Under the pieces are notes generated by a model, which was given only the letters and a program-made list of their open reading frames with translations, made no database searches and was not told the origin of the DNA. This document shows, in pieces, positions 27,356 to 35,871 of a stretch of DNA of 64,000 bases. The DNA is from Phytoactinopolyspora halotolerans (GTDB lineage: Bacteria; Actinomycetota; Actinomycetes; Jiangellales; Jiangellaceae), in assembly GCF_010550675.1 (NCBI RefSeq), contig NZ_JAAGOA010000010.1, positions 62,001 through 126,000 on the forward strand, written 5' to 3'. The stretch's first letter is position 1. Each line of letters starts with the position of its first letter. The position numbers and the translations under genes were made by a program.

Positions 27356-27720
27356 CGGCCCGTAATGAATTGCGCTACCGGAGCGACCCCACCGACCCGA
27401 TCCTGAAACGGCAATAGAGAGATGAAGCCCCTTCGACCAGGACGCCGAAGACCCCGCCCGCCCCGGGTTGGTCCGGGATGGGCGGCCGGACGCAAGTCTC
27501 CGCCCCCGCCCACTCCACCGTCAAGGGCCTCACGGTCGCTACGCGACGGCCTCCCGGCCGCCCTTGACCGCGGAGCCTGTGCGGGGGCCTACCGGCCAGC
27601 ACCATCCCGGGCAGGCACAAGCCTGCCCGGAAACCACACCGCCCGGCCACCCATCCCGGACCAACCCCCTACCAACACGCCGAACACACGCATTCAACAA
27701 CCCGCCAAACCCTTGACACC
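27356..27720 (+). ncRNA. Putative guide (bridge/seek) RNA region in the IS 3' non-coding end
   Basis: 365 bases without a credible gene between the transposase stop and the right inverted repeat. Strong hairpins are visible: GTCAAGGGC (27522) with GCCCTTGAC (27560), and GGGCAGGC-ACAA-GCCTGCCC at 27609-27628. In IS1111-type elements this region encodes the structured RNA that pairs with target and donor DNA. The exact ends and guide loops cannot be fixed by eye. Confidence 0.5.
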
Positions 27721-27735
27721 GGCCCCCGGCTTCAT
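27721..27735 (-). repeat. Right subterminal inverted repeat of the IS element
   Basis: GGCCCCCGGCTTCAT, the exact reverse complement of 26230-26244. Confidence 0.88.
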
Positions 27736-27738
27736 AGA

Positions 27739-27822
27739 GATCATGTGAAGTAGGTTTCTTCGCGCGCCAACAGGTCTGCAGGCATGGTAGTGCACGAGAA
27801 CACCTACTTCACATGATCATTT
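27739..27822. repeat. Palindromic dispersed repeat, copy 1 (left arm split by the IS element)
   Basis: GATCATGTGAAGTAGGT at 27739-27755 pairs with 27802-27818. The core at 27768-27793 is identical over 26 bases to copy 2 at 49418-49443. The outer six bases of the left arm (AAATGA) are at 26219-26224, on the far side of the IS. The repeat sits between convergent genes and ends seven bases before the sialidase stop. Confidence 0.9.
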
Positions 27823-27828
27823 GGGAGG

Positions 27829-29769
27829 TCAGCGGTAGAGGCGTTCCAAGGGGAGGTGGGCGACGGCGGGGCCTTGCGGAGCGTCATTGTCGGCGACGAG
27901 CGTCGCCACCTCGTCGGCGGTCAGCGCCTGGTCGAAGAGCCAGACCTCATCGACCGAGCCGATCAGCGGATTGTTGATCCCGTCCACCCGCGCACCGATG
28001 CGCAGGCCGGTGCGCGCTTCCGCCGAGACCGACCCCGGCACCGGACCTGAGCTGTCGGCCAATTCGCCATCCAGGTAGAAAGCGAGCCCGTCATCGTCCC
28101 GCGTGATCGCTACGTGATGCCACTCGCCGTCGGCGAGATCGCCGGTCGCGACGAGGAACCGATCGTCCTGGTCGGTGTCGATCAGCGTCCTGATCCGGTC
28201 CTGTCCTGGCTCCAGGCGGATCCACCACTTGGGCTCCGAGCCGGTCGAGTGCGCCCACATGATGGCCTGTGAGCCCCGATACTCGGTGCGGAACCACGCG
28301 GCCGCGGTGAACGTACCAGCACCGAAAGCGAGTTCGTCGTTCAACGGCAGCTCGATGTAGTCACCTTCCAGCGCCAAGCCGGAACCGGTCACACCATCGA
28401 TCCGTTCCGGGTCACCGCTGAGATGACCGTCGTTCCCGTGTCCGGACACGTCCGGGGTTGTCAGCTGCGGCCGGCCCGGGCGGCCGAGCTGCCGTTCTGG
28501 GACGCGGGCGAAGCTGATCCGGTGGTGGTAGGGCAGTGCCGACTCGTCGTGGAAGCGCTCGCCGTTCTCGAACAGCACACCGACGACGCGGTTTCCGGGT
28601 TGGCCACCCAGATCGGCTAGGTCCGAGTAGCCCGAGGGCCCGTCGTATACCTGCAGGCTCGGACGCCAGGTGTCGCCGCCGTCGAAGCTCGACCAGAGTG
28701 TCAGGTTCTCCCGTGCCGTCGCATGCCCGGGCGTGGCCAGCAGAATCCTGTCCTGCACGCCGCCGCCGGCCGCCAACCGGAGCAGAGATCCTTGCACTTT
28801 GCTCGTGACGACTCCGGTTACGGGGTCATAGGGCCCGGCGAACGACGCACCGCCGTCCGCGCTCGTGGTGTCAAGCCGCTGACCAGGGCTGGTACCTTGA
28901 TCGCGCGCGCTGAAGTAGATCGTGCCATCGGCTCGTTCGACGGCGGCGGATTCGTTCGGTACGAGAACGCCGTCGCCGGGCCGGTCGACCGCGCCGAGAT
29001 GCCATGTAGCGCCGCCGTCATCGCTGTACAGGGCGTGCCCACCTGCATCAGTGCCGTCGGAACACTCCCGCCCGGAGTCCGGCGGCGGGGCGGCTCCGTG
29101 GTTGCCGGGGATCACCAGCCGTCCCGCGTGCTCGCCCTCGGCCAGCTGGATGCCATGACCGGGTCCGCCGACGAAGTGCCGCCAATCGTCCGGACGCACG
29201 TCGGCGGTGATCTCCTCCGGCTCGGACCATGTCGTGCCGTGGTCGTCGCTGTACTGGATGAACGAGCGCCGGGTCTGCTCGGCGTCGGCACGGCCGCAGC
29301 GGACGTCGGCACCGGTCACGTCGCCACCGGTACGGGTCGTGTTGAGGATGATCCGGCCGGTGGCCTCGTCGACGATAGGCACCGGGTTGCCCCACTTGTT
29401 CGGCCCGTCGTCCGCCACCACCTGCAGCGGTCCCCAGCTGCGCCCACCGTCGGCGGAGCGTTTCAGGACCAGGTCGATGTCGCCGTCGTCGCTCGGGTTG
29501 TCGACCCGACCCTCAGCGAACGCCAGAAGCGTACCGTCGGCCGCCTCGACGACCGCCGGGATGCGGAACGTGTGGTACCCGTCCGCGCCCCGTTCGAAGA
29601 CGGTGCTGTGGGTTCCCGGGCTGCCGGCGACGGCCTGGTCGGCGGCGACGGACGGCCCTGCGCCCGGAGCGGCTTCACTGGGCCCGACTCCAGCCGCACC
29701 GGCGGCAAGTCCGCTGGATGTGACGGCCGTGACCAGCATGAATAGGGGTAGCATCCGTCGTCGCACCAT
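27829..29769 (-). CDS. nanH: Secreted GH33 sialidase with C-terminal LamG-like domain
   Basis: 646 residues. A signal peptide (LPLFMLVTAVTSSGLAAGAAG) starts the chain. The six-bladed sialidase domain has YHTFRIPAVV (the arginine of the FRIP motif) and four Asp boxes: SADGGRSWG, SDDHGTTWS, SDDGGATWH and SSFDGGDTW. Residues from about 430 to 630 form a concanavalin-like LamG domain (FTAAAWFRTEY, GEWHHVAITRDDDGLAFYLDG), probably for glycan binding. It releases terminal sialic acid from glycoconjugates outside the cell. The promoter and operator match those of the ABC/nanA operon 14 kb away. The two are separated by the haloperoxidase-like gene and the IS element. Confidence 0.92.
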   Translation of the reverse strand: MVRRRMLPLFMLVTAVTSSGLAAGAAGVGPSEAAPGAGPSVAADQAVAGSPGTHSTVFERGADGYHTFRIPAVVEAADGTLLAFAEGRVDNPSDDGDIDLVLKRSADGGRSWGPLQVVADDGPNKWGNPVPIVDEATGRIILNTTRTGGDVTGADVRCGRADAEQTRRSFIQYSDDHGTTWSEPEEITADVRPDDWRHFVGGPGHGIQLAEGEHAGRLVIPGNHGAAPPPDSGRECSDGTDAGGHALYSDDGGATWHLGAVDRPGDGVLVPNESAAVERADGTIYFSARDQGTSPGQRLDTTSADGGASFAGPYDPVTGVVTSKVQGSLLRLAAGGGVQDRILLATPGHATARENLTLWSSFDGGDTWRPSLQVYDGPSGYSDLADLGGQPGNRVVGVLFENGERFHDESALPYHHRISFARVPERQLGRPGRPQLTTPDVSGHGNDGHLSGDPERIDGVTGSGLALEGDYIELPLNDELAFGAGTFTAAAWFRTEYRGSQAIMWAHSTGSEPKWWIRLEPGQDRIRTLIDTDQDDRFLVATGDLADGEWHHVAITRDDDGLAFYLDGELADSSGPVPGSVSAEARTGLRIGARVDGINNPLIGSVDEVWLFDQALTADEVATLVADNDAPQGPAVAHLPLERLYR

Positions 29770-29780
29770 GTCCGCTCCTG

Positions 29781-29804
29781 CCAGATATCCTACAGATTTT
29801 CTGG
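29781..29804. promoter_or_regulatory. Candidate operator of the FadR-type regulator (site 2, sialidase)
   Basis: On the minus strand this reads CCAGA-AAATCTGTAGGATATCT-GG; the 17-mer (29799 to 29783) is identical to 15380-15396. It is bounded by CCAGA/TCTGG half-sites. It lies between the -10 and the sialidase start codon, 12 bases from the ATG, overlapping the likely transcription start. Confidence 0.62.
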
Positions 29805-29833
29805 AACGTAAACGCCAGCGATGCGGCTGTCAA
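29805..29833 (-). promoter_or_regulatory. Sialidase promoter
   Basis: On the minus strand: TTGACA at 29833-29828, a 17-base spacer, and TACGTT at 29810-29805. This matches the promoter of the ABC/nanA operon in both hexamers and spacing. CAGGAG precedes the start codon. Confidence 0.6.
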
Positions 29834-29936
29834 GGGATGGCGCTACGTGATCGCTGCCACATCCTGAGGCCGACCGGCTCCGGGCCGCGCAGGACGGATG
29901 CGCTGCTCGTTCCGTGCCGTGTTGTGGGAGCTGCGG

Positions 29937-30758
29937 TCAGACAGGCAAACTCTTGAACTCGGCCACCTGCGCGGTGATGGCGCGCTCCGTGGGTAGCCGC
30001 TCGACCGAGGACGCGCCGAAGAAACCCACGATGCCGCTGGTGCGCTCGAGGACATAGCGGGCGTCGTCCGGCTCAGCAATCGGGCCACCGTGGCAGAGCA
30101 CCAGCACATCCGGATTGACCGCCACCGCCGCGTCGCGCATCGCCTGAACCCGTTCGACCGCGTCATCGAGCGTCAGCGCGGTGCTCGCCCCGATGCTCCC
30201 CTTGGTGGTGAGCCCGACGTGCGGAACCAGAACATCGGCCCCGGCCGCCGTCATCGCTTCCGCCTGCTGGGGGTCGAACACGTATGGCGCGGTGACCAGG
30301 TCCCGCTCCGCCGCCAGGCGGACCATCTCGACCTCCAGGTCGTATCCCATCCCGGTCTCCTCCAGGTTCTGCCGGAAGACGCCGTCGTACAGGCCCACCG
30401 TCGGGAAGTTCTGCACGCCGGAGAATCCCATGCCCGCCAGCTGGTCCAGGTAGACCGGCATCAACCGGAACGGGTCGGTGCCGCACACACCAGCCAGGAC
30501 CGGGGTGTCACGCACCACCGGCAACACCTCGGCGGCCATGTCCACCACAACCTGGTTCGCGTCGCCGTATGGGAGCAGACCAGCCAGCGAACCGCGGCCG
30601 GCCATCCGGTAGCGCCCGCTGTTGTAGATGATGATCAGGTCGACGCCGCCGGCCTCCGCGCACTTGGCGGAGAGCCCGGTTCCGGCGCCCGCTCCGACGA
30701 CCGCCCGGCCCGATGCGACGGTTTCTCTCAGACGCCCGAGGATCTCGCCACGGTTCAT
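29937..30758 (-). CDS. TIM-barrel protein of the PEP-hydrolase-like family (PF09370 type)
   Basis: 273 residues. The chain resembles the C-terminal half of plant Tm-1 proteins and bacterial proteins described as phosphoenolpyruvate hydrolase-like. Landmarks are [37 protein letters not shown] near residue 40, [23 protein letters not shown], and [17 protein letters not shown] metabolic role is likely but no reaction is proven. Its start overlaps the stop of the upstream Tm-1-like gene by four bases, so the two proteins are made together and probably form a complex. Confidence 0.85.
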   Translation of the reverse strand: MNRGEILGRLRETVASGRAVVGAGAGTGLSAKCAEAGGVDLIIIYNSGRYRMAGRGSLAGLLPYGDANQVVVDMAAEVLPVVRDTPVLAGVCGTDPFRLMPVYLDQLAGMGFSGVQNFPTVGLYDGVFRQNLEETGMGYDLEVEMVRLAAERDLVTAPYVFDPQQAEAMTAAGADVLVPHVGLTTKGSIGASTALTLDDAVERVQAMRDAAVAVNPDVLVLCHGGPIAEPDDARYVLERTSGIVGFFGASSVERLPTERAITAQVAEFKSLPV

Positions 30759-31984
30759 GCCTTCATCCCTTCGATCATGGCGTGCAGCCGGTCCGCCATC
30801 GTCTCGGCGAACGACGCGTCGTTGATGTGAGCGTCCAGCTCGACGAGTTCCACGGCGGACCCGTCGAGACCGGCGCGCATCGCGTCGAAACAGCGCCGGT
30901 CCGCTTCCTCATCGGCGAACGGTTGGCCCGCAGCGTCCAACGCCGATACGCCGCGTAACGGCAGGAACAGCGCCGCCGGACCAGCGCTCCCCCGCAGTTT
31001 CGCCCCGACCCGCCGGCCGAGCTCCTCCATCTCCTCCGGGGTGGTGCGCATCAGCGTGACCGTCGGGTTGTGTACGTACAGGTTCCGGCCGGCAAACGGG
31101 GCCGGGACCGTGTCCTTCGGGCCGAAGTTCACCATGTCCAGCGCACCGGGCGCGACCACCTGCGGTACACCGTTCCGGCTCGCCGCCGTCAACCGGTTCG
31201 GCCCGGCCGACAACACCCCGCCCACCAGCTCGTCGGCGAGCTCCGTGGTGGTGAGGTCGAGCACACCCGCCAGCATGCCGCTGTCCGCCAGGCTTTCCAG
31301 TGCGCGGCCACCGGCCCCGGTGGCATGGAAGACCAGCACCTCGTAGCCGAGCGCCTCCAGCCGGGACCGCGCAGCCTCGACCGCGGGTGTGGTCACGCCG
31401 AACATCGACGCCGCGATCAACGGCCGGTCACCCTGCACGCTTTCCGGCCTGTCGGCGTAGGCGTGCGCCATGCCGGCCACGGCCGCGGCGGCGTTGCCGA
31501 GGATCTGCCGGGACAGCCGATTGATCCCGGCGATGTCCACCACGCTGTAGCTGATCGCGACGTCCTTCGCGCCGACATACGGCGACACGTCGCCGGACGC
31601 CATCGTCGACACGATCAGTTTGGGGACGCCGATCGGCAGGTCACGGATGGCCCGCGCCGCGATGGAGGATCCTCCGCTGCCGCCCAGCGCGAGCACACCG
31701 TCGATCCTGCCCTCGGCGTAAAGCCCATCAAGGACGTTCGCCGCGCCCTCACCCATGGCGGTGACCGCAGCACCCCGGTCGCGTTCCGATCGCAGCACGT
31801 TCAGGTCCGCCCCGCCGGCCCCGGCCACCTCGGTGTTGCCGATCTCAGGCGATCCGGCGACCGGCTCGCCGACGCCGGCGTCCACCACGATGACTTCACA
31901 TCTCAACTCCAGGAGACGTTCGCGCAGCCAGGCGTACTCGTGCCCTTTCGTGTCCAGTGTGCCGACCAGCACAACGGTGGGCAT
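30755..31984 (-). CDS. Tm-1-like ATP-binding protein (UPF0261)
   Basis: 409 residues; GGGGAG precedes the ATG. It matches the UPF0261/Tm-1-like family: [18 protein letters not shown] at the N-terminus, [41 protein letters not shown], and [11 protein letters not shown]. In tomato the equivalent domain is fused to the TIM-barrel domain encoded next door and blocks tobamovirus replication; the bacterial role is unknown. The split gene pair here is translationally coupled. The adjacent sialidase has its own promoter, so membership in the nan regulon is not implied. Confidence 0.87.
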   Translation of the reverse strand: MPTVVLVGTLDTKGHEYAWLRERLLELRCEVIVVDAGVGEPVAGSPEIGNTEVAGAGGADLNVLRSERDRGAAVTAMGEGAANVLDGLYAEGRIDGVLALGGSGGSSIAARAIRDLPIGVPKLIVSTMASGDVSPYVGAKDVAISYSVVDIAGINRLSRQILGNAAAAVAGMAHAYADRPESVQGDRPLIAASMFGVTTPAVEAARSRLEALGYEVLVFHATGAGGRALESLADSGMLAGVLDLTTTELADELVGGVLSAGPNRLTAASRNGVPQVVAPGALDMVNFGPKDTVPAPFAGRNLYVHNPTVTLMRTTPEEMEELGRRVGAKLRGSAGPAALFLPLRGVSALDAAGQPFADEEADRRCFDAMRAGLDGSAVELVELDAHINDASFAETMADRLHAMIEGMKA

Positions 31985-32042
31985 GGTTCAGCTCCCCTTC
32001 CCGCGTTGACATCCCTGTCGCATTCGATGCTGATGACAGGGC

Positions 32043-32062
32043 TCACCGTACATGTCACCGTA
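32043..32062. promoter_or_regulatory. Direct repeat TCACCGTA x2 upstream of the Tm-1-like operon
   Basis: TCACCGTA occurs at 32043-32050 and 32055-32062, 12 bases apart, about 60 bases upstream of the Tm-1-like start. The spacing puts both on one DNA face, as for a regulator site. The rest of the 281-base gap (31985-32265) shows no gene. Confidence 0.3.
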
Positions 32063-32265
32063 ATTGATCTCAGCGCCTCGGCACGGAGAGATTCGCCCAC
32101 GCAGCATGGCCCACCCGTCCGCGCCACCCACAGAAGTTCGCCCCTGCCACCGGTTCGGACTCGACGACCGCTGCCGGGCACGGCCACCGGCGCTCGCGAT
32201 CTCGTCGAAGAGGGGTCCGTCCGCGGCGGGAGCATCGCGCCGGCCGGCGTCGTCGTGACGGCTCG

Positions 32266-33285
32266 TCAGCCCAGCACGCCGAGGACGGCGACCCCGGCCG
32301 CGTAGATAGCGAGGATGGAGTAGCCCTCGAAGCCGATGCCGGTGGGTTCCCTGCGGACCAATCCTGCGGCCGCCGTCCCCACCAGGAGAATCGTCCAGCC
32401 CACCAGGAACATGTCCGACGCCCCCATGGCGGCATAGATGCCGCCGTCCCGGTAGGCGACGTCCGACGCGGCCACGAACAGCAGGTCGAAGGCGTTGCCG
32501 CCCACGATGCCGCCGACGGCCAGGCTCAGGGCTCCAGCCCGTACCGCGGCGACGGTGGTGACCAACTCGGGCATGGAGGTCACGATGCTGGTGATGAACG
32601 CCCCGATGAAGGTGCTGGACAATCCGCTCGCCTCGGCGAGAGAGACGCCGGCCCGCGCCACCGCGAAGCCGGCGGCACTGACCAGCACCGCGAACAGCGC
32701 GAACGACAGCCACATGGTGGTCAGCGAGCCACGCGCCGCAGTCGAATCCGGCGTCTCGACGCGCGTCTGCGGCGTCCTGGTCGCCCGCCACATCGGCTCC
32801 TGGCTGACTCGCCTGGACAGCCAGAGTCCGTACCCGTACACCAGCGGCAGGAACAACGAAGCCGGGTGCACGTCCCACACCGACGTGGTGGAGGTGGCCA
32901 TTCCGATCACCACGATGCCCAGCATCACGGTCATCAGCAGCGCGCTGAACACGTTGGTGATCGACGCGGCCGCATGCTCCAGGTTGGCGCCGCGGTGCAG
33001 CAGATCGGCCACCACCAGAAACGCGGTCTGGGCTCCGACGCCGCCGATGGAGTTGCTGACCGCCAGCTGCGCGTCACCGCCCGAGGCCGCGGTCACACTG
33101 GCCACCAGCCCGGCCAACGAGGTTGCCGCGGCCAGCAACACGGCACCTGCCAGCGCCTCGCCGATGCCGGTACGGTCGGCCAGCCGATCGACCACGGTCG
33201 CCAACCGGCGCCCGAAGACGATGACGGCCAGCGCCGCCACGGCGAGCACGGCCACCGCGACCGGCATCGGCATGAGCCATCCCAT
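32266..33285 (-). CDS. Sodium/calcium exchanger-family membrane protein (CaCA)
   Basis: 339 residues, about ten membrane segments. The two CaCA alpha repeats are visible: an N-terminal AAATSLAGLVASVTA with SNSIGG, and a C-terminal TSIVTSMPELVTTVAAVRAG followed by GGIVGGNAFD. The acidic residue normally in the first repeat (ATSLPE) is replaced by Gly, so ion specificity may differ or the first repeat may be weakened. It should exchange Ca2+ or another cation for Na+ or H+. It is the last gene of the minus-strand run. Confidence 0.85.
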   Translation of the reverse strand: MGWLMPMPVAVAVLAVAALAVIVFGRRLATVVDRLADRTGIGEALAGAVLLAAATSLAGLVASVTAASGGDAQLAVSNSIGGVGAQTAFLVVADLLHRGANLEHAAASITNVFSALLMTVMLGIVVIGMATSTTSVWDVHPASLFLPLVYGYGLWLSRRVSQEPMWRATRTPQTRVETPDSTAARGSLTTMWLSFALFAVLVSAAGFAVARAGVSLAEASGLSSTFIGAFITSIVTSMPELVTTVAAVRAGALSLAVGGIVGGNAFDLLFVAASDVAYRDGGIYAAMGASDMFLVGWTILLVGTAAAGLVRREPTGIGFEGYSILAIYAAGVAVLGVLG

Positions 33286-33362
33286 ACCGGCGTCATGTAC
33301 CCCGCAACGGGAAGAGCTCGCCGGTACGGCTGCGCCGCGGAGCCGCTACGCCACGGAGCCGG

Positions 33363-34013
33363 CTACGACAGGTGTGCCGCCATGGCGCGCATCGCCCGGC
33401 CCCGGTGACTCAAGGCGTCCTTCTCCTCCGCCGACATCTCCGCCGTGGTCCGGTCATGTCCCTCGGGCACGAAAATCGGGTCGTAGCCGAAACCGCCGCT
33501 GCCCCGTGGCTCGCGGATCAGGTGCCCGTCGACTCGACCCTCCTCGACGACCTCGGCCGGACCGGCCACCGCTTCCGGCGTGGCGGGCGTGACAAGACCG
33601 GGGGTAGTGCCGGCGGGGACCACCAGCGCCGCCACGCACACGAACGCCGCGCCGCGCCGATAGTCGGGCACATCCCGCAGCTGGGCCAGCAGCAGCTCCA
33701 GATTCGCCACATCGTCGCCGTGCCGGCCGGACCAGCGTGCGGAGAACACACCCGGCATGCCGTTCAGCGCATCGGTGCTGATCCCCGAGTCCTCGGCCAG
33801 CGCCGGAAGGCCGGTTGCGGCCGCGACCTCACGCGCTTTGAGCAGAGCGTTCTCGGTAAACGTCAGGCCCGTCTCGACGACGTCCGGCACGCCGGAGAAT
33901 TCCGCGACGCTGACCAGGTCCACGACGGCACCGGCCTCCTTCAGAATGCGCCGGATCTCGCCTACCTTGTGCTGATTCCGGCTGGCCAGCACCACACGCG
34001 GGACAGACGTCAC
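33363..34013 (-). CDS. rdgB: XTP/dITP diphosphatase (HAM1/RdgB)
   Basis: 216 residues, GTG start overlapping the rph stop by four bases. Family motif [14 protein letters not shown] at the N-terminus, [27 protein letters not shown] (metal-binding acidic residues), FSARWSG, and C-terminal [16 protein letters not shown]...SHRGRAM. It hydrolyses non-canonical purine triphosphates, keeping inosine and xanthosine out of DNA. The rph-rdgB pair is widely conserved in actinomycetes. A short internal insertion ([21 protein letters not shown]) lengthens one loop. Confidence 0.95.
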   Translation of the reverse strand: MTSVPRVVLASRNQHKVGEIRRILKEAGAVVDLVSVAEFSGVPDVVETGLTFTENALLKAREVAAATGLPALAEDSGISTDALNGMPGVFSARWSGRHGDDVANLELLLAQLRDVPDYRRGAAFVCVAALVVPAGTTPGLVTPATPEAVAGPAEVVEEGRVDGHLIREPRGSGGFGYDPIFVPEGHDRTTAEMSAEEKDALSHRGRAMRAMAAHLS

Positions 34014-34735
34014 GAGGCCTCCAACGCCGCTCGCTGTGCCGCGGTGAGCTCGGCGCAGCCCGCCTCGGCCAAGGTCAGCAGCTTGTCCAGCTCGGCCCGG
34101 TCGAACGGTGCGCCTTCCGCCGTACCCTGCACCTCGATGAATGTGCCGCCGCCGGTCATGACCACGTTCATGTCGCTTCCGGCGCGCACGTCCTCCTCGT
34201 ACTTCAGGTCCAGCATCGGTTCGCCGTCGACGACGCCCACCGACACGGCCGCCACCGAGTCGGTCAACACCGGCTCGCGCACCAGCAGCCCGCGTTCCCG
34301 CATCCAGGTGACCGCGTCGTGCAGCGCCACGTAGGCGCCGGTGATGGATGCCGTCCGGGTACCGCCGTCGGCTTGCAGCACGTCACAGTCGACCATCAAG
34401 GTGTTCTCACCGAGCATGGCCGTGTCGACGATGCCGCGCAGGGATCGGCCGACCAGTCGGGAGATCTCGTGTGTGCGTCCGCCGAGGCGCCCCTTGACGG
34501 ACTCACGGTCGGACCGGGTGTTGGTGGATCGCGGCAGCATGGCGTACTCGGCCGTCACCCAACCCTGGCCAGAACCCTTACGCCAGCGGGGCACGCCTTC
34601 GGTCACCGACACCGCACACAGAACGCGCGTCTTGCCGAACTCGACCAGGACGGATCCCTCGGCCTGCTCCAGCCAACCGCGCGTGATCCGCACCGGACGA
34701 AGCTCATCGGCGCTACGGCCGTCTATTCGAGTCAT
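34010..34735 (-). CDS. rph: Ribonuclease PH
   Basis: 241 residues from the ATG at 34735. Diagnostic segments: [82 protein letters not shown], and [16 protein letters not shown]. It trims the 3' ends of tRNA precursors by phosphorolysis. Translationally coupled to rdgB. Confidence 0.96.
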   Translation of the reverse strand: MTRIDGRSADELRPVRITRGWLEQAEGSVLVEFGKTRVLCAVSVTEGVPRWRKGSGQGWVTAEYAMLPRSTNTRSDRESVKGRLGGRTHEISRLVGRSLRGIVDTAMLGENTLMVDCDVLQADGGTRTASITGAYVALHDAVTWMRERGLLVREPVLTDSVAAVSVGVVDGEPMLDLKYEEDVRAGSDMNVVMTGGGTFIEVQGTAEGAPFDRAELDKLLTLAEAGCAELTAAQRAALEAS

Positions 34736-34805
34736 ACAGGTGAGGCTATCTGCCGCCCACGACAATCCCACACGCCCGTCCGACCAGCCGACGTTATCTC
34801 CTACG

Positions 34806-35609
34806 TCACGGCATTTGTCTCGCCCTCATATCGGACTCCATCGGAGACGCGCCGACCCTCGTCTCACGCATCACCATGGTCGCCGCCCACGGGACCAAGT
34901 CGCGGCCCCGGCGCACTACCCACGGGACACCTTTGGTCATCAGCCATGCCACGTCCGTCGCCGTGCTCGGCACCACCACTCCGTCCCGTTCCACGGACGG
35001 CATCTGGACGACGGGCCACCCTGCCGCGGACAACGTACGGGCGTAGCCGTAAGCCAGCCGGCGATGCCCGGACTCGGATGGATGCAACCGGTCGATGCTC
35101 CAGGTCTCCCGCTGCCAGACCCAAGGCTGCTGGTCCAGGTCGATACGGATGCCGCCGAAACGTTCGTACGCCTCGTCGTACACGGCGTTGAGCCGACGGA
35201 TTCGCCGCCACAGCGGCCGGGCCAGAAAGCCCGGCAAGCCGAAGACCCGGCTGTGGTCATGCATCCGGACGGTGAGCGGCGTGGCGCCGGCCGCCGCGAG
35301 CGAGCCCACGGTCACCAGGATGTGGTCCCGCATCGCCACGATGTCGAAATCAGAGCGCATGGTGTCGTTCATCCCGACGATCACGGACGCCAGGTCCGGC
35401 CGCAACCGCAACGCCTGACTCAGCTGACGGTGCCGGACGTCGGCCGCGCGCGCACCGCTCACCGCCAGGTTGGTGTAACCGGTGTCCGGGCCGAAAGCCT
35501 CGGCCAGCAGCGCCGCGAAACCGCGCCACCCGCCGTCCGGCCTCGGATCGCCCATGCCCAGCGTCGTCGAATCGCCAAGCGCTACAAAGGTCACGCTCAC
35601 GGCCTTCAC
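34806..35609 (-). CDS. SGNH/GDSL hydrolase
   Basis: 267 residues. SGNH features: block [14 protein letters not shown] (nucleophile Ser), block III GMND, and the Asp/His pair in [11 protein letters not shown]. No signal peptide, so probably cytoplasmic. Esterase or thioesterase activity is likely; the natural substrate is unknown. In M. tuberculosis this position between the MBL protein and rph has no such gene, so it is an insertion into a conserved block, as is the PIG-L gene upstream. The C-terminal 60 residues ([18 protein letters not shown]) look like an amphipathic tail seen in related actinobacterial SGNH proteins. Confidence 0.86.
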   Translation of the reverse strand: MKAVSVTFVALGDSTTLGMGDPRPDGGWRGFAALLAEAFGPDTGYTNLAVSGARAADVRHRQLSQALRLRPDLASVIVGMNDTMRSDFDIVAMRDHILVTVGSLAAAGATPLTVRMHDHSRVFGLPGFLARPLWRRIRRLNAVYDEAYERFGGIRIDLDQQPWVWQRETWSIDRLHPSESGHRRLAYGYARTLSAAGWPVVQMPSVERDGVVVPSTATDVAWLMTKGVPWVVRRGRDLVPWAATMVMRETRVGASPMESDMRARQMP

Positions 35610-35786
35610 AGTGCCCGACCGTTCCCCGCCGGAGGTACACGCGGATATGACACACGGTCAAACCATGGGCGAACACTTCAGCCGAACCGAAGAGGGCGCC
35701 CGATCGGGTCGATCACGTCCCGCTCCGTCGAGCGCCCGCGCCGCCGATGTCAGCGTCCCTATCGCCCGTCATCTCCCGTCACGCAT

Positions 35787-35811
35787 CGCCGACCGTCGCA
35801 TATGGTCGGCG
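35787..35811 (-). terminator. Hairpin terminator candidate downstream of the PIG-L gene
   Basis: CGCCGACC and GGTCGGCG form an 8-bp perfect stem around a 9-base loop, 61 bases past the PIG-L stop. There is no T-run, as is common in high-GC actinomycetes. The rest of the 262-base gap shows no gene. Confidence 0.4.
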
Positions 35812-35871
35812 GCCACGAAGCGCAGCCGCGTGCACGCGGCCGCCACAGCCGACATGGTGATGGCATCACGC

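Larger units (their letters stand above)
26223..27738 (+). mobile_element. IS110-family element, IS1111-like group
   Basis: About 1,516 bases. It holds one transposase gene, an exact 15-bp subterminal inverted repeat (26230-26244 and 27721-27735), 7 bases outside the left repeat and 3 outside the right, and a long 3' non-coding end. Subterminal repeats and a long right end are typical of the IS1111 group. Ends are placed from the target: AAAT at 26219-26222 plus GATCATGTGAAG from 27739 rebuild the left arm of a palindromic repeat whose right arm is intact. GA occurs at both junctions (26223-26224 and 27739-27740), as expected for the IS110 core dinucleotide. Confidence 0.85.

Noticed and set aside
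32043-32063. Shared 11-mer TTACGGTGACA between the nan promoter and the Tm-1-like leader
   Set aside because: In the nan promoter it covers the -10, and at the second site no matching -35 or 17-mer is present; likely chance.
31988-32878. Minus-strand open frame overlapping the CaCA exchanger and the gap beside it
   Set aside because: Arg/Gly-rich and overlaps a clear membrane protein in another frame.
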